Made by a program: the position numbers and the translations under genes
Origin: Camarhynchus parvulus
Lineage: Eukaryota > Chordata > Aves > Passeriformes > Thraupidae
Direction of reading: 5' to 3'
Length of the DNA: 64,000 bases
Assembly: GCF_901933205.1 (NCBI RefSeq)
Contig: NC_044574.1
Coordinates: 420,001-484,000 of the forward strand
Notes under the pieces: model-generated
Told to the model about the DNA's origin: nothing
What the model saw: the letters and a program-made list of their open reading frames with translations, nothing else
Database searches by the model: none
Part shown: piece after piece, positions 55,701 to 63,594 of the stretch
Numbering within the stretch: position 1 is the stretch's first letter
How the letters are laid out: every line of letters begins with the position of its first letter

Positions 55701-58700
55701 GACTGACCCTGGCTGTGCATGGGACAGTGTGACTGACCCTGGCTCTGCACGGGGACAGTGTGACTGACCCTGGCTCAGGGCACAGGGACAGTGTGACTGA
55801 CCCTGGCTGTGCACAGGGACAGTGTGACTGACCCTGGCTCAGGGCACAGGGACAGTGTGACTGACCCTGGCTGTGCATGGGACAGTGTGACTGACCCTGG
55901 CTCTGCACAGGGACAGTGTGACTGACCCTGGCTGTGCACAGGGACAGTGTGACTGACCCTGGCTGTGCACAGGGACAGTGTGACTGACCCTGGCTCTGCA
56001 CGGGGACAGTGTGACTGACCCTGGCTGTGCATGGGACAGTGCGACTGACCCTGGCTCTGCACGGGGACAGTGTGACTGACCCTGGCTCAGGGCACAGGGA
56101 CAGTGTGACTGACCCTGGCTGTGCATGGGACAGTGTGACTGACCCTGGCTCTGCACGGGACAGTGTGACTGACCCTGGCTCAGGGCACAGGGACAGTGTG
56201 ACTGACCCTGGCTGTGCACGGGGACAGTGTGACTGACCCTGGCTGTGCATGGGACAGTGTGACTGACCCTGGCTGTGCACGGGGACAGTGTGACTGACCC
56301 TGGCTGTGCATGGGACAGTGTGACTGACCCTGACTCAGGGCACAGGGACAGTGTGACTGACCCTGGCTCAGGGCACAGGGACAGTGTGACTGACCCTGGC
56401 TCTGCACAGGGACAGTGTGACTGACCCTGGCTGTGCACGGGACAGTGTGACTGACCCTGGCTGTGCACAGGGACAGTGTGACTGACCCTGGCTGTGCATG
56501 GGACAGTGTGACTGACCCTGGCTGTGCACAGGGACAGTGTGACTGACCCTGGCTGTGCACGGGGACAGTGTGACTGACCCTGGCTCAGGCACAGGGACAG
56601 TGTGACTGACCCTGGCTGTGCACAGGGACAGTGTGACTGACCCTGGCTCAGGGCACGGGGACAGTGTGACTGACCCTGGCTCTGCACGGGGACAGTGTGA
56701 CTGACCCTGGCTGTGCACGGGACAGTGTGACTGACCCTGGCTCAGGGCACGGGGACAGTGTGACTGACCCTGGCTCAGGGCACGGGGACAGTGTGACTGA
56801 CCCTGGCTGTGCACGGGGACAGTGTGACTGACCCTGGCTCAGGGCACAGGGACAGTGTGACTGACCCTGGCTGTGCACGGGACAGTGTGACTGACCCTGG
56901 CTCAGGGCACAGGGACAGTGTGACTGACCCTGGCTGTGCACAGGGACAGTGTGACTGACCCTGGCTGTGCACGGGGACAGTGTGACTGACCCTGGCTCGG
57001 GGCACAGGGACAGTGTGACTGCCCTTTCGGGACAGTGTGACTGACCCTGGCTGTGCATGGGACAGTGTGACTGACCCTGGCTGTGCACAGGGACAGTGTG
57101 ACTGACCCTGGCTGTGCATGGGACAGTGTGACTGACCCTGGCTGTGCACAGGGACAGTGTGACTGACCCTGGCTCTGCACAGGGACAGTGTGACTGACCC
57201 TGGCTGTGCATGGGACAGTGTGACTGACCCTGGCTCAGGGCACAGGGACAGTGTGACTGACCCTGGCTCTGCACAGGGACAGTGTGACTGACCCTGGCTC
57301 AGGGCACAGGGACAGTGTGACTGACCCTGGCTGTGCACAGGGACAGTGTGACTGACCCTGGCTGTGCATGGGACAGTGTGACTGACCCTGGCTGTGCATG
57401 GGACAGTGTGACTGACCCTGGCTGTGCACAGGGACAGTGTGACTGACCCTGGCTGTGCATGGGACAGTGTGACTGACCCTGGCTGTGCACAGGGACAGTG
57501 TGACTGACCCTGGCTGTGCATGGGACAGTGTGACTGACCCTGGCTCAGGGCACAGGGACAGTGTGACTGACCCTGGCTCTGCACAGGGACAATTGTGACT
57601 CACGTGACTCACCGTGGCTCTGCACGGGGCCGCTGTCCACGCTGCCCCCCAGCCCTGGTTTCTCGCAGAACGGGGGGCCCAGCCGGGCTCACAGTGACAG
57701 TTCTTGTTGCTGTTGCACACCTGGGGACAGAGCGCAGGGCTGGCATGTGTGCAGTGGGGGTCCACAGGGCAGGAATGACAGATGGTGACACAAGTCTGCG
57801 CTGAAGAGGCTTCACCCCTAACAATGCTCCCCCTTGGACATCGCAGAATCCTGGAATGGTCTGGGTGGGAAGGCACCTTAAAGCTCCTCCAGTGCCACCC
57901 TGCCATGGCAGGGACACCTCCCACTGTCCCAGCCCCAATGTCCAGCCTGGCCTGGGACACTGCCAGGGATCCAGGGGCAGCCCCAGCTGCTCTGGGAATT
58001 CCAGCCCAGCCCCTGCCCATCCTGCCAGGGAACAATTCCTGCCCCATATCCCATCTCCATCTCTTCTTTCAGCTTGAAGCCATTCCCCCTGCTCCTGTCA
58101 CTGTCTGCCCATGTAAAAAGTCACCCTCCCTCTTCTTTATAAGCCCCTTTAGTGCTGGAAGGTGCCAGAAGGTGCCCCAGAACCTGCTCATGTCCAGGCT
58201 GACCAACTGCAGCTATGGAGCCTGAGCCATGCTGGGCAGAACAAAGGGCAGCTGTGGATGTTTTAGCTGTCACAAGAGGGTCAATCAGATGTTTTAGCTG
58301 TCACATCCAGAACCCAGCAGTGTCTGTGGCCTCACCTGACAAAGCCCTGCACTCACAGAGCTCAGACCTCTGTAACTTCCAGCTCTGCAGAGCAGTGTCT
58401 CCTCCCCTCCCAGAGCCACTGCCCTGCCTTTCTGCTGTCCCACCTCTCCTTCCAGCTCTTGTTCTGCTCTCCGGGGGACCCCGCACCTGCTCTGAGCTCC
58501 AAACACTCTCCAGCTCAAACCAGACCCTGAGCCAAGCTTTGCAGAGGGCCCAGACACCACAAACAATCCTCTTCCTCTCGCTGGGACACAGCTGGGCAAA
58601 GGTGCCAGCCCCACCTGGGACAGGTCTGAGGGCACAGATCCACTGGGTCCCAGGTCCCATTCCCATGGCAGACCCTGGGGCTGGCTCCCTGCCCTGTCCT

Positions 58701-61700
58701 GACACCAGGGGCTCCCAGCAGAGCTCACCCCGTGGCCGTGGCAGCGGGACACACACTTGTCCAGCTCAAACAGGGACGCGTTCTGGCACCGCCGGTCCTT
58801 GCACACCTGGGGGGACACACGAGGGGCTGGGGTCACACAGGGACCTGGACAGGGGACAGCTGGGGGGTCTCCAAAGGATTGGACTGCTGGAAAATGCAGG
58901 TGATGAAATCACATGGTTCCAGCCAAGGGATCCCATTCCCATTCCCTGTGCAGAGCCCAGCCAGCAGCAGCACCACCCCCTCCACACAGCCCCCTGCCAG
59001 CTCCTGGAGAAACCATTCCCCATTTGGCCCCAAAACCCAGGGAAACCATTTCCCATTTGGCCCCAAAACCAAGAGAAACCATTTCCCATTTGGCCCCAAA
59101 ACCAAGAGAAACCATTTCCCATTTGGCCCCAAAACCAAGAGAAACCGTTTCCCATTTGGCCCCAAATCCCAGGCACTGGCCAAAATAAACAATGCTGCGT
59201 TTCAAAACTGGCCATATTTCCTCATGGAAATGTCACTGCTTTGGCCTTCCCAATGAAGATTTCACTGTTAAAATGCCAAGCAGGGGAGGCTGTGTCTCCA
59301 CAGCCAGCTCTCTCTGGAACACGTCCCTCCTGCCCTGTCCTCCAGCAGCCTCTGCCCTCTCTCAGCTCAACTGGCCCCTCCAAAGCCCTTGGAGATGCAG
59401 AGAGCAATGCCCAGCTAGCACTGGATTTGTCAGGTTGGTTCCTGGCAGAGGTTTCCTGTTTCCTCTGGGAAACCACAGGAGGAATCCTCATCCCTGAAAT
59501 CCTGGGGCAATTCCCGCTGGGGTTGCTCTGCTCTGAACCGATTTGGTGAAGAAGTTTGCAGAGCAGAGAGAACGACTTGGTGGCCTAAACATGACTGAGC
59601 ATCTGGTGATGTCCACAAATGCCCCGGGTGAGAAGAACCTGGTGGCCCACAAACACCCGGTGGCAGCCAGAGGTGACACTGAGAGAACGTCTACAGGTGT
59701 GGAGGGAACCACTGCAGGGCCTGGCTGTGACACAGGGAAGGGCCATGGGCAGCCTGGGGCTGGGTCAGAGCCCAGGGCAGGTGCCTGGAGCTGGGTCAGA
59801 GCCCTGGGGCTGGGTCAGAGCCCAGAGCAGGTGTCTGGAGCTGGGTAAGAGCCCACAGGAGGTGCCTGGAGCTGGGTCAGAGCCCACAGGAGGTGCCTGG
59901 AGCCAGGTCAGAGCCCAGGGCAGGGGTCCCTGAGCAGAGCCCGGGGCAGGAGGGGCACTCACCATGCCATCCCCGCACTTGGTGCCCGTCAGCACCAGCC
60001 CTGGGTCGGACAGGTCCTCCTGGTCGTCCTTGGCGCTGTAGACGAAGGTGCCCCTGCACTTGACCTCGCGGCCCTTGAGGCGGATGGTGGTGTCGATGGA
60101 CACCGTGTTGGTGCCCTGCGGCTTCTTGGCAGAGCTCTGGCACTGGATCTTCCCACACATGGCATCCCTGCAGCGGGCACGGCCGGGCAGAGCTGGCACA
60201 GGGGGCACCGGTGGCCCCCTCAGCCCCCCAGCCCCAGCATCCCACACCTGGGGTCATTGCCATGGGGTTATGGCCATGCTGGAGAGGGTCAGCAGTAAAT
60301 CATGGACAGCACAGAAATGTGGAGGGAAACAGCCAGGGCAGGGGAGGGGAGGCTCTGACATCCCTGGAGTCACTGGGAACACAGAGAGCACAACTCCCTA
60401 AATGTGGGACTGGGACATCAGAGAGCACAACTCCCTAAATCTGGGACTGGGAACACAGAGACCACAACTCCCTAAATGTGGCACTGGGACACCAGAGAGC
60501 ACAACTCCCTAAATGTGGCACTGGGACACCAGAGAGCACAACTCCCTAAATGTGGGACTGGGAACACAGAGAGCACAACTCCCTAAATGTGGGACTGGGA
60601 CATCAGAGAGCACAACTCCCTAAATGTGGGACTGGGACACAGAGAGCACAACTCCCTAAATCTGACACTGGGACACCAGAGAGCACAACTCCCTAAATGT
60701 GGCACTGGGAACACAGAGAGCCCAACTCCCTAAATGTGGCACTGGGACACAGAGAGCACAACTCCCTAAATGTGGCACTGGGACACAGAGAGCACAACTC
60801 CCTAAATCTGACACTGGGACACCAGAGAGCACAACTCCCTAAATGTGGCACTGGGACACCAGAGAGCACAACTCCCTAAATGTGGCACTGGGAACACAGA
60901 GAGCACAACTCCCTAAATGTGGCACTGGGACACCAGAGAGCACAACTCCCTAAATGTGGCACTGGGAACACAGAGAGCACAACTCCCTAAATGTGGCACT
61001 GGGACATCAGAGAGCACAACTCCCTAAATCTGACACTGGGACACCAGAGAGCACAACTCCCTAAATCTGGGACTGGCGCAGATTTCCTAGCAGGCTGGGC
61101 TGGGAGCTGCTCGTGGTGGGGCAGCAGAATCACAGGATTGAGGCTGGAAAAGACCTCGAGATCTCCAGGTCCCAGCTCCCAGCAGCGATGGGGATAGAGC
61201 CCAGGAGGGGCTGGTGCCTTCCTGGGGTACAAAACAGGGCTGATTCCCGGGGGTAGGGCTGGGGCAGGGCTCTCCCAGTGGCGTGGCAGGGGTGGCAGGG
61301 GTGGCAGGGGCAGCTGTGGGTGCAGGAGGGACACAGAGCACCCAATGCCAGCGCTGTGCCCACCTCTTGTCGCACTTGACGTAGCGGCCCTGGCTGTCCT
61401 TGCCGCAGTTGCCGTAGGTGTTCCCTGCCATGTTCACGTCCTGGAAGCAGGCATCAGGGGCTGGCCATGCTCCTGCACACAGGGAGGGAGCTCTGGGAAC
61501 CCGGGCACAGGCAGGGACCCGCAGCAGGAGCAGCACGCGGGGCTCAGGGAGAGCACACCAGGGAAAGCTCTCCCAGGGGCTGCTGTGGGTGCCAGGCCAG
61601 GGACAGGAGGGATGAACTTCCCCTTTCTCTGGAGCCTTGGGGAGGATTTTGGTCACAGAATGGGTTGGGTTGGAAGAGACCTTAAACCCACCCAGTTCCA

Positions 61701-63299
61701 CCCAGGGCAGGGACAGCTCCCACTGTCCCAGGCTGCTCCCAGCCCCAGTGTCCAGCCTGGCCTGGGACATTCCAGGGATGCAGGGGCGGCCACAGCTGCT
61801 CTGGGCACCCTCCATCCCTGGCCTGGGACATTCCAGGGATGCAGGGGCGGCCACAGCTGCTCTGCCTGCCCCCCACCCCATTCCCAAGGATCTGGGGTTC
61901 AGAACTGTCCCCTGGCTGTTGGTGTGGCTGTGCCTGTGCCAGGGCCCCCGTGCAGCCCCCGCAGCCCCCGGGCACCCCCAGGCTGGTGGGTCATGGACAC
62001 ACCATTGCTGCAGTGAGGGACTGACCTGGCCCCCAGAGCTGCACGCACTGCTGCTGGTGGGTCATGCACATGAGGGGTGGCACTGACCTGGCCCCCAGAG
62101 CTGCACGCACTGCTGCTGGTGGGTCATGCACATGAGGGGTGGCACTGACCTGGCCCCCAGAGCTGCACGCACTGCTGCTGGTGGGTCATGCACATGCCGT
62201 TGCTGCAGTAGGCCTGGCCCTGGGCGCACGAGGAGCCGTCCAGCAGGTACACGTTGGGAGGGCAGTACGGGGACGCTCCCGTGCAGAACTCGGGCAGGTC
62301 ACAGGAGCCAGCGGCCTCTCGGCACGGTGTCCCGGCCACCTTCAGCTGGGGACAAACGGGGCCATGGTGGGGACAGGGGGCAGTGACACGGGGACAGAGT
62401 GGGGACAGACTGGGGCAGACAGGGGGACAAGCAGAGTGTGACAGACTGGGACGGGGGCAGTGACCGACAGAGTGACAGGGGCAGTACACAGGGACAGAGG
62501 GGGACAGAGTGGGGACAGACTGGGGACAGGGGGACAGAGGGGGACAGAGTGGTGACAGACTGGGGACAGGTGGCACTGACATGGGGACACACACTGGGCA
62601 CAGGTGCCACTGACAGTGCCTCCTGGCACAGCTGGCACAGCTGGCGGCTCTAACATCACACAGGTGCCCCGTGGGGCTCCTGGGGCTGTCAGGGCATGGG
62701 GACACTTCCTCAGCCCCAAAGCTGCCAGAGGGAATTCTGCTGGAGAGGGACTGGGACAAGGCCTGGAGAGACAGGGCACAGGGAATGGCTCCCACTGCCA
62801 GAGGGCAGGGATGGATGGGATATGGGGAATTAGGAATTGTTCCCTGGCAGGGTGGGAGGCCCTGGCACAGGGTGCCCAGAGCAGCTGTGGCTGCCCCTGG
62901 ATCCCTGGCAGTGCCCAAGGCCAGGCTGGACACTGGGGCTGGGAGCACCCTGGGACAGTGGGAGGTGTCCCCTGCCATGGCAGGGGTGGCACTGGGTGGG
63001 CTCTGAGCTCCCTCCCAGCCCAGCCCATGCCATGATCCCCGTGCAGACACAAGGTGTCACATGAGACCCTGCCCATGGGGCACAGGGAGCGTGTCCCTAT
63101 GGACAAACAGCACAGGAGTCCCCAGGGAACGGCAGGGCTGGGTCTGCACCTCACCCCACGGGCACAGGGTGGGCAGGGGGCGGCAGGGGGTGCACAGGCT
63201 GAGTCTCACCTTGCAGCTGTGGCAGCAGTCCCCGTGGGCACACTGGGCCCCCTCCTTGAGCGTGCAGTTGTGAGCGTTGCAGCAGGGGTTGGTGCATTC
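49710..63299 (-). CDS. ADAM33: ADAM33/ADAM13-like disintegrin metalloprotease, 3' half (12 exons)
   Basis: A type I membrane glycoprotein of the ADAM family; members shed or bind cell-surface proteins and act in adhesion and cell migration. Only exons from the end of the disintegrin domain to the stop codon are in the window; pro-domain and metalloprotease exons lie to the right. Domain order on the minus strand is disintegrin, cysteine-rich, EGF-like, transmembrane, proline-rich tail. Placement in the ADAM33/ADAM13 branch, not ADAM12 or ADAM19, rests on remembered features: ACFQ.VN in the cysteine-rich domain, G(S/L)VDSGPVQ after the EGF module, and a transmembrane exon starting HES/HDT. All exon phases agree except for one apparent base loss in the EGF exon (57672-57677). 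About 500 residues are visible. The introns are unusually loaded with minisatellites, several starting at splice sites. Exon calls were made by eye and have not been checked against RNA. Confidence 0.8.
50127..50144 (-). CDS. ADAM33: ADAM33 18-nt microexon (K)
   Basis: Only 18 bases, ACCGATGCCACCTCAAAG, lie between an excellent acceptor (CTCATCTTTCCCCCTGCAG) and an excellent donor (AAAG^GTGAGT). Phase 2 in and 2 out, it adds KPMPPQ to the tail directly after RPP of the preceding exon, extending a proline-rich SH3-type ligand. Eighteen bases keep the frame, so it could be skipped or included without damage. Confidence 0.6.
50165..51010. repeat. About 30-bp minisatellite in the J-K intron
   Basis: About 30 copies of ATCCCTGCACTCCCTGATCC then CCAGTGTCC, with 16-base short forms, fill most of the intron before the microexon. 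On the coding strand each unit reads GGGGATCAGGGAGTGCAGGG. It stops 20 bases from the microexon acceptor. Confidence 0.96.
51203..51366 (-). CDS. ADAM33: ADAM33 cytoplasmic-tail exon (J)
   Basis: From acceptor TGCCATGCCAG^GTGCCCCCC to donor CCAAA^GTGAGTGG, 164 bases, phase 0 in and 2 out. It encodes a stop-free basic and proline-rich stretch beginning [16 protein letters not shown], with PLPG and PPGPG motifs suited to SH3 binding. The other two frames are also open, so phase continuity with exon I (ending in a complete CAG codon) is the main argument for this one. Confidence 0.65.
51353..51540. repeat. Duplicated exon J acceptor block
   Basis: A stretch of about 47 bases (CTTGGGGGGCACCTGGCATG then GCAGAGGGCACAGACAGAGCCCTCAGG) occurs at about 51354-51401 and again at 51488-51535. 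It spans the exon J 3' splice site and its first codons, so the intron carries a second intact acceptor about 134 bases upstream. Confidence 0.85.
51405..51605. repeat. About 20-bp repeat (CAGAGCCCCACAGACCTCCCT)
   Basis: Six copies of CCCCACAGACCTCCCT(CCCC)TGCAGAG interleaved with the duplicated acceptor block. Confidence 0.9.
51779..51935. repeat. Donor-like repeat at exon I (CAGGTGAGC)
   Basis: Five exact GCTCACCTG words (CAG^GTGAGC on the coding strand) start at 51927 (the real donor), 51893, 51868, 51830 and 51779, with several GTCACCTG variants between them. The array therefore starts at the exon I donor and repeats it. Confidence 0.85.
51933..52181 (-). CDS. ADAM33: ADAM33 proline-rich tail exon (I)
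   Basis: 249 bases from CTCTCGCAG^GGCCCTCGG to CCGCAG^GTGAGC, phase 0 to 0, encoding 83 residues. It holds several proline motifs, the clearest being LPPPRKPLP, a known SH3-ligand type in ADAM12 and ADAM15 tails. Others are RPPPP and [14 protein letters not shown]. Very GC-rich, as is typical of avian microchromosomal exons. The tail is longer than I recall for human ADAM33 and closer in style to ADAM13 or ADAM12. Confidence 0.75.
52278..52894 (+). mobile_element. Solo LTR, family B copy 2
   Basis: Antisense to the ADAM gene in the H-I intron. TGTCGGAACTC to CAACCCAAGA, 617 bases, flanked by CCCCCG (52272-52277) and GCCCCG (52895-52900). TATA (GTATAAAAGG) and AATAAA are intact. Nearly identical to 20917-21535, including the 5' GGGACCCCGCCGGGGGGCTC block. 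Confidence 0.93.
52985..53065 (+). mobile_element. CR1-like terminus fragment
   Basis: GATGGGCTTGGAGATGGACA then GCATTTCCAGCCTTCCTGAGCCTGTGATTC resembles a plus-strand CR1 end; short and diverged. Confidence 0.5.
53066..53675. other. Unique intronic DNA (H-I intron)
   Basis: No repeats or further exon recognised. Confidence 0.5.
53680..53921. repeat. Donor-derived 18-20-bp array at exon H
   Basis: About 12 units of GAGTTATCCCTGACCCCAGT. On the coding strand the unit reads GGTCAGGGATAACTCACTG, a copy of the exon H donor and following intron bases (AAG^GTCAGTGATAACTCACTTGG). The array begins at the exon boundary. A longer 80-base block with TTACTGATTTATCATTCACT is itself duplicated (53700 and 53780). 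Confidence 0.9.
53921..54011 (-). CDS. ADAM33: ADAM33 juxtamembrane tail exon (H)
   Basis: 91 bases between TTCCCAGCAG^GAACAAGCC and CTCTAAG^GTCAGT, phase 2 in and 0 out. It encodes [19 protein letters not shown] and ends SSHPSK. Basic and serine-rich, with possible phosphorylation sites. Function inferred only from its position after the membrane exon. Confidence 0.75.
54150..54250. repeat. About 20-bp repeat (GATGGTCAGTGTGTGACAGG)
   Basis: Five copies in the G-H intron. Confidence 0.92.
54360..54480. repeat. About 50-bp duplicate (CACAGTCTGTCCAGCCCCAGAGCAG)
   Basis: Two copies in the G-H intron, each starting CACAGTCTGTCCAGCCCCAG and followed by TCTCACACTG(G/C)AGCAGG. Confidence 0.9.
54602..54752 (-). 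CDS. ADAM33: ADAM33 transmembrane exon (G)
   Basis: 151 bases, CTGGCAG^CCCACGAGTCC to CCTGCAG^GTGGGTGG, phase 1 in and 2 out. After AHES a single hydrophobic helix of about 22 residues (from [11 protein letters not shown] to LSIC) is followed by YWYRQ and a basic stop-transfer run. The hydrophobic run after an H(D/E)S/T start resembles human ADAM33 at this point. Confidence 0.88.
54948..55245 (+). mobile_element. LTR, family A copy 5, 3' end missing
   Basis: Antisense to the gene in the F-G intron. It starts TGTCACAGACATC and matches family A up to TTTAGTATAGTTTTAATATAA. The R/U5 part is absent, replaced by an AT repeat that joins the large intronic minisatellite. No target duplication could be found. 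Confidence 0.88.
55236..55347. repeat. AT-rich palindromic microsatellite
   Basis: TAATATATATAATATATTAC and ATTATATATGTAATATATAT words make several self-complementary stretches. It lies at the LTR position that is also expanded at 11366-11650 and 45390-45450. Confidence 0.95.
55350..57590. repeat. 31-bp donor-derived minisatellite in the F-G intron
   Basis: About 70 copies of a 31-base unit, GGGACAGTGTGACTGACCCT then GGCTGTGCACA (or GGCTCAGGGCACA). On the coding strand it reads TGCAGAGCCAGGGTCAGTCA then CACTGTCCC, close to the end of exon F plus its donor (TGCAGAGCCACG^GTGAGTCA). An exact copy of about 36 bases of the exon F junction (ACAATTGTGACTCACGTGAC then TCACCGTGGCTCTGCA) lies at the far end (55399-55434) as well as at the real junction (57589-57624), 2190 bases apart. 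This is the longest array in the window. Confidence 0.96.
57613..57720 (-). CDS. ADAM33: ADAM33 EGF-like exon (F) with apparent frameshift
   Basis: CCCCAG^GTGTGCAACAGC to GAGCCACG^GTGAGTC. It encodes [16 protein letters not shown] and, after a frame change, [19 protein letters not shown]. The coding strand has six C (57672-57677) where the family sequence WAPPFC and the phase of the next exon both require seven. As written, the frame is lost after the sixth EGF-region cysteine triplet and stops six codons into exon G. Either a homopolymer sequencing error or an inactivating deletion. Confidence 0.88.
57843..58215 (-). mobile_element. CR1 3' end in the E-F intron
   Basis: GCAGAATCCTGGAATGGTCT, CAGTGCCACCCTGCCATGGC, CAGCCTGGCCTGGGACACTG and further 5' CR1 sequence (TTCAGCTTGAAGCCATTCCC) are present. 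Same orientation as the gene. Confidence 0.92.
58216..58728. other. Unique intronic DNA (E-F intron)
   Basis: A duplicate of TTTTAGCTGTCACA near 58260-58303 is the only repeat noticed. Confidence 0.5.
58729..58806 (-). CDS. ADAM33: ADAM33 cysteine-rich/EGF junction exon (E)
   Basis: 78 bases, CCCCCCAG^GTGTGCAAG to CACGGG^GTGAGC, phase 0 to 0. It encodes 26 residues: [18 protein letters not shown] then VSRCHGHG. The C.GHGVC.S.K.C.C pattern formed with the next exon is the ADAM EGF-like signature. NAS is a potential N-glycosylation site. Confidence 0.93.
58990..59175. repeat. 35-bp repeat (CCATTTCCCATTTGGCCCCAAAACC)
   Basis: Five copies of GAAACCATTTCCCATTTGGC then CCCAAAACCAAGA in the D-E intron. 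Confidence 0.95.
59176..59750. other. Unique intronic DNA (D-E intron)
   Basis: No further exon or element recognised. Confidence 0.5.
59753..59945. repeat. About 30-bp repeat (GGTGCCTGGAGCTGGGTCAGAGCCC)
   Basis: Six copies of GAGCCCA(GGGC/CAGG)AGGTGC then CTGGAGCTGGGTCA. It ends about 20 bases from the exon D donor, but the unit does not contain the donor. Confidence 0.93.
59963..60167 (-). CDS. ADAM33: ADAM33 cysteine-rich exon (D)
   Basis: 205 bases, CCCGCTGCAG^GGATGCC to GGCATG^GTGAGT, phase 2 in and 0 out. It encodes [15 protein letters not shown] and [10 protein letters not shown], then [15 protein letters not shown] and [14 protein letters not shown]. This is the variable (hypervariable/fusion-like) part of the ADAM cysteine-rich domain, which contributes to substrate and adhesion partner choice. 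The cysteine spacing matches ADAM12, ADAM19 and ADAM33. Confidence 0.95.
60368..61078. repeat. About 35-bp minisatellite in the C-D intron
   Basis: About 20 copies of AGAGAGCACAACTCCCTAAA then TGTGGCACTGGGACACC, with AACAC or ATC variants (33-37 bases). Confidence 0.97.
61125..61175 (-). mobile_element. CR1 terminus fragment
   Basis: AGAATCACAGGATTGAGGCT then GGAAAAGACCTCGAGATC is a reverse CR1 end. Confidence 0.75.
61364..61472 (-). CDS. ADAM33: ADAM33 cysteine-rich exon (C)
   Basis: 109 bases, CTGTGTGCAG^GAGCATGG to GACAAGAG^GTGGGC, phase 1 in and 2 out. With the previous G it gives [14 protein letters not shown], then [17 protein letters not shown] and VKCDK. GNCG and the ACFQ..N motif are characteristic of the ADAM cysteine-rich domain. 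Confidence 0.95.
61650..61880 (-). mobile_element. CR1 3' end with internal duplication
   Basis: GTCACAGAATGGGTTGGGTT, TGTCCAGCCTGGCCTGGGAC and ACAGCTGCTCTGGGCACC. A block of about 62 bases (CCTGGCCTGGGACATTCCAG then GGATGCAGGGGCGGCCACAG) is present twice in tandem. Confidence 0.9.
61980..62213. repeat. 62-bp repeat of exon B end plus donor
   Basis: Three copies of a 62-base unit that holds the last 44 or so bases of exon B and its donor (coding strand CTCTGGGGGCCAG^GTCAGT). Equivalent donors follow 62150, 62088 and 62026. A fourth, more diverged copy (61982-62015) includes the earlier exon part matching the TGCAGCAACGG region. So the intron starts with copies of the exon end. Confidence 0.93.
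62150..62345 (-). CDS. ADAM33: ADAM33 disintegrin/cysteine-rich exon (B)
   Basis: 196 bases, GTCCCCAG^CTGAAGGTG to GGGCCAG^GTCAGT, phase 0 in and 1 out. It encodes the disintegrin loop region [20 protein letters not shown], where SCD occupies the place of RGD in snake disintegrins, then [20 protein letters not shown]. The loop can bind integrins in related ADAMs. If either distal donor copy were used, 62 or 124 extra bases would shift the frame and reach a TGA. Confidence 0.95.
62395..62590. repeat. GGGGACAGA(C/G)TG short tandem repeat
   Basis: About 15 degenerate GGGGACAGAGTG / GACAGACTGG words in the A-B intron. Confidence 0.9.
62730..63042 (+). mobile_element. CR1 3' end in the A-B intron
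   Basis: GAATGGCTCCCACTGCCAGA, GGCACAGGGTGCCCAGAGCA, GTGCCCAAGGCCAGGCTGGA and a CCATGCCATGATCC end. Antisense to the gene. Confidence 0.92.
63210..63299 (-). CDS. ADAM33: ADAM33 disintegrin exon (A)
   Basis: 90 bases, CTCCCCACAG^GAATGC to CTGCAAG^GTGAGA, phase 0 to 0, encoding 30 residues: [20 protein letters not shown] then [27 protein letters not shown] is the textbook ADAM disintegrin pattern. The exon before it is not in the window. Confidence 0.96.
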
Positions 63300-63588
63300 C
63301 TGTGGGGAGCACAGCTCCATGGGCTGGGGCTCCATCCCTTCCCCAGCACGGCCCCAGCCCCTGCCACACCCATCCCAGCAGCGCCCTGCTCATCCTGCAA
63401 CGGGGGAAACTGAGGCACAGAGGGCAGGGGGGAGAACCGGGCACTCAGGGGAAAGTCAAGGGAAAGTCAGGACTGGGATAAGTGGGTTCAGGAAGGTGGG
63501 ACTGGGAAAAGCCCTTGGGATGGAGTCCCTGTGGTGACAGCAAACCCTTCCCTTGGAAATGCCCTGTGCAGGAATTCCCTCAGCTGAG
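63300..63588. other. Intronic DNA upstream of exon A
   Basis: No further ADAM exon is present between exon A and the LTR. Confidence 0.6.
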
Positions 63589-63594
63589 GAGGAC

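Noticed and set aside
55350..57590. CRISPR-like array of regular 31-bp repeats
   Set aside because: Repeats are contiguous with no unique spacers, the DNA is clearly vertebrate and no Cas genes exist; it is a minisatellite.
63300..63590. Another ADAM exon upstream of exon A
   Set aside because: An AG near 63396 precedes an open stretch, but the translation lacks disintegrin cysteines.
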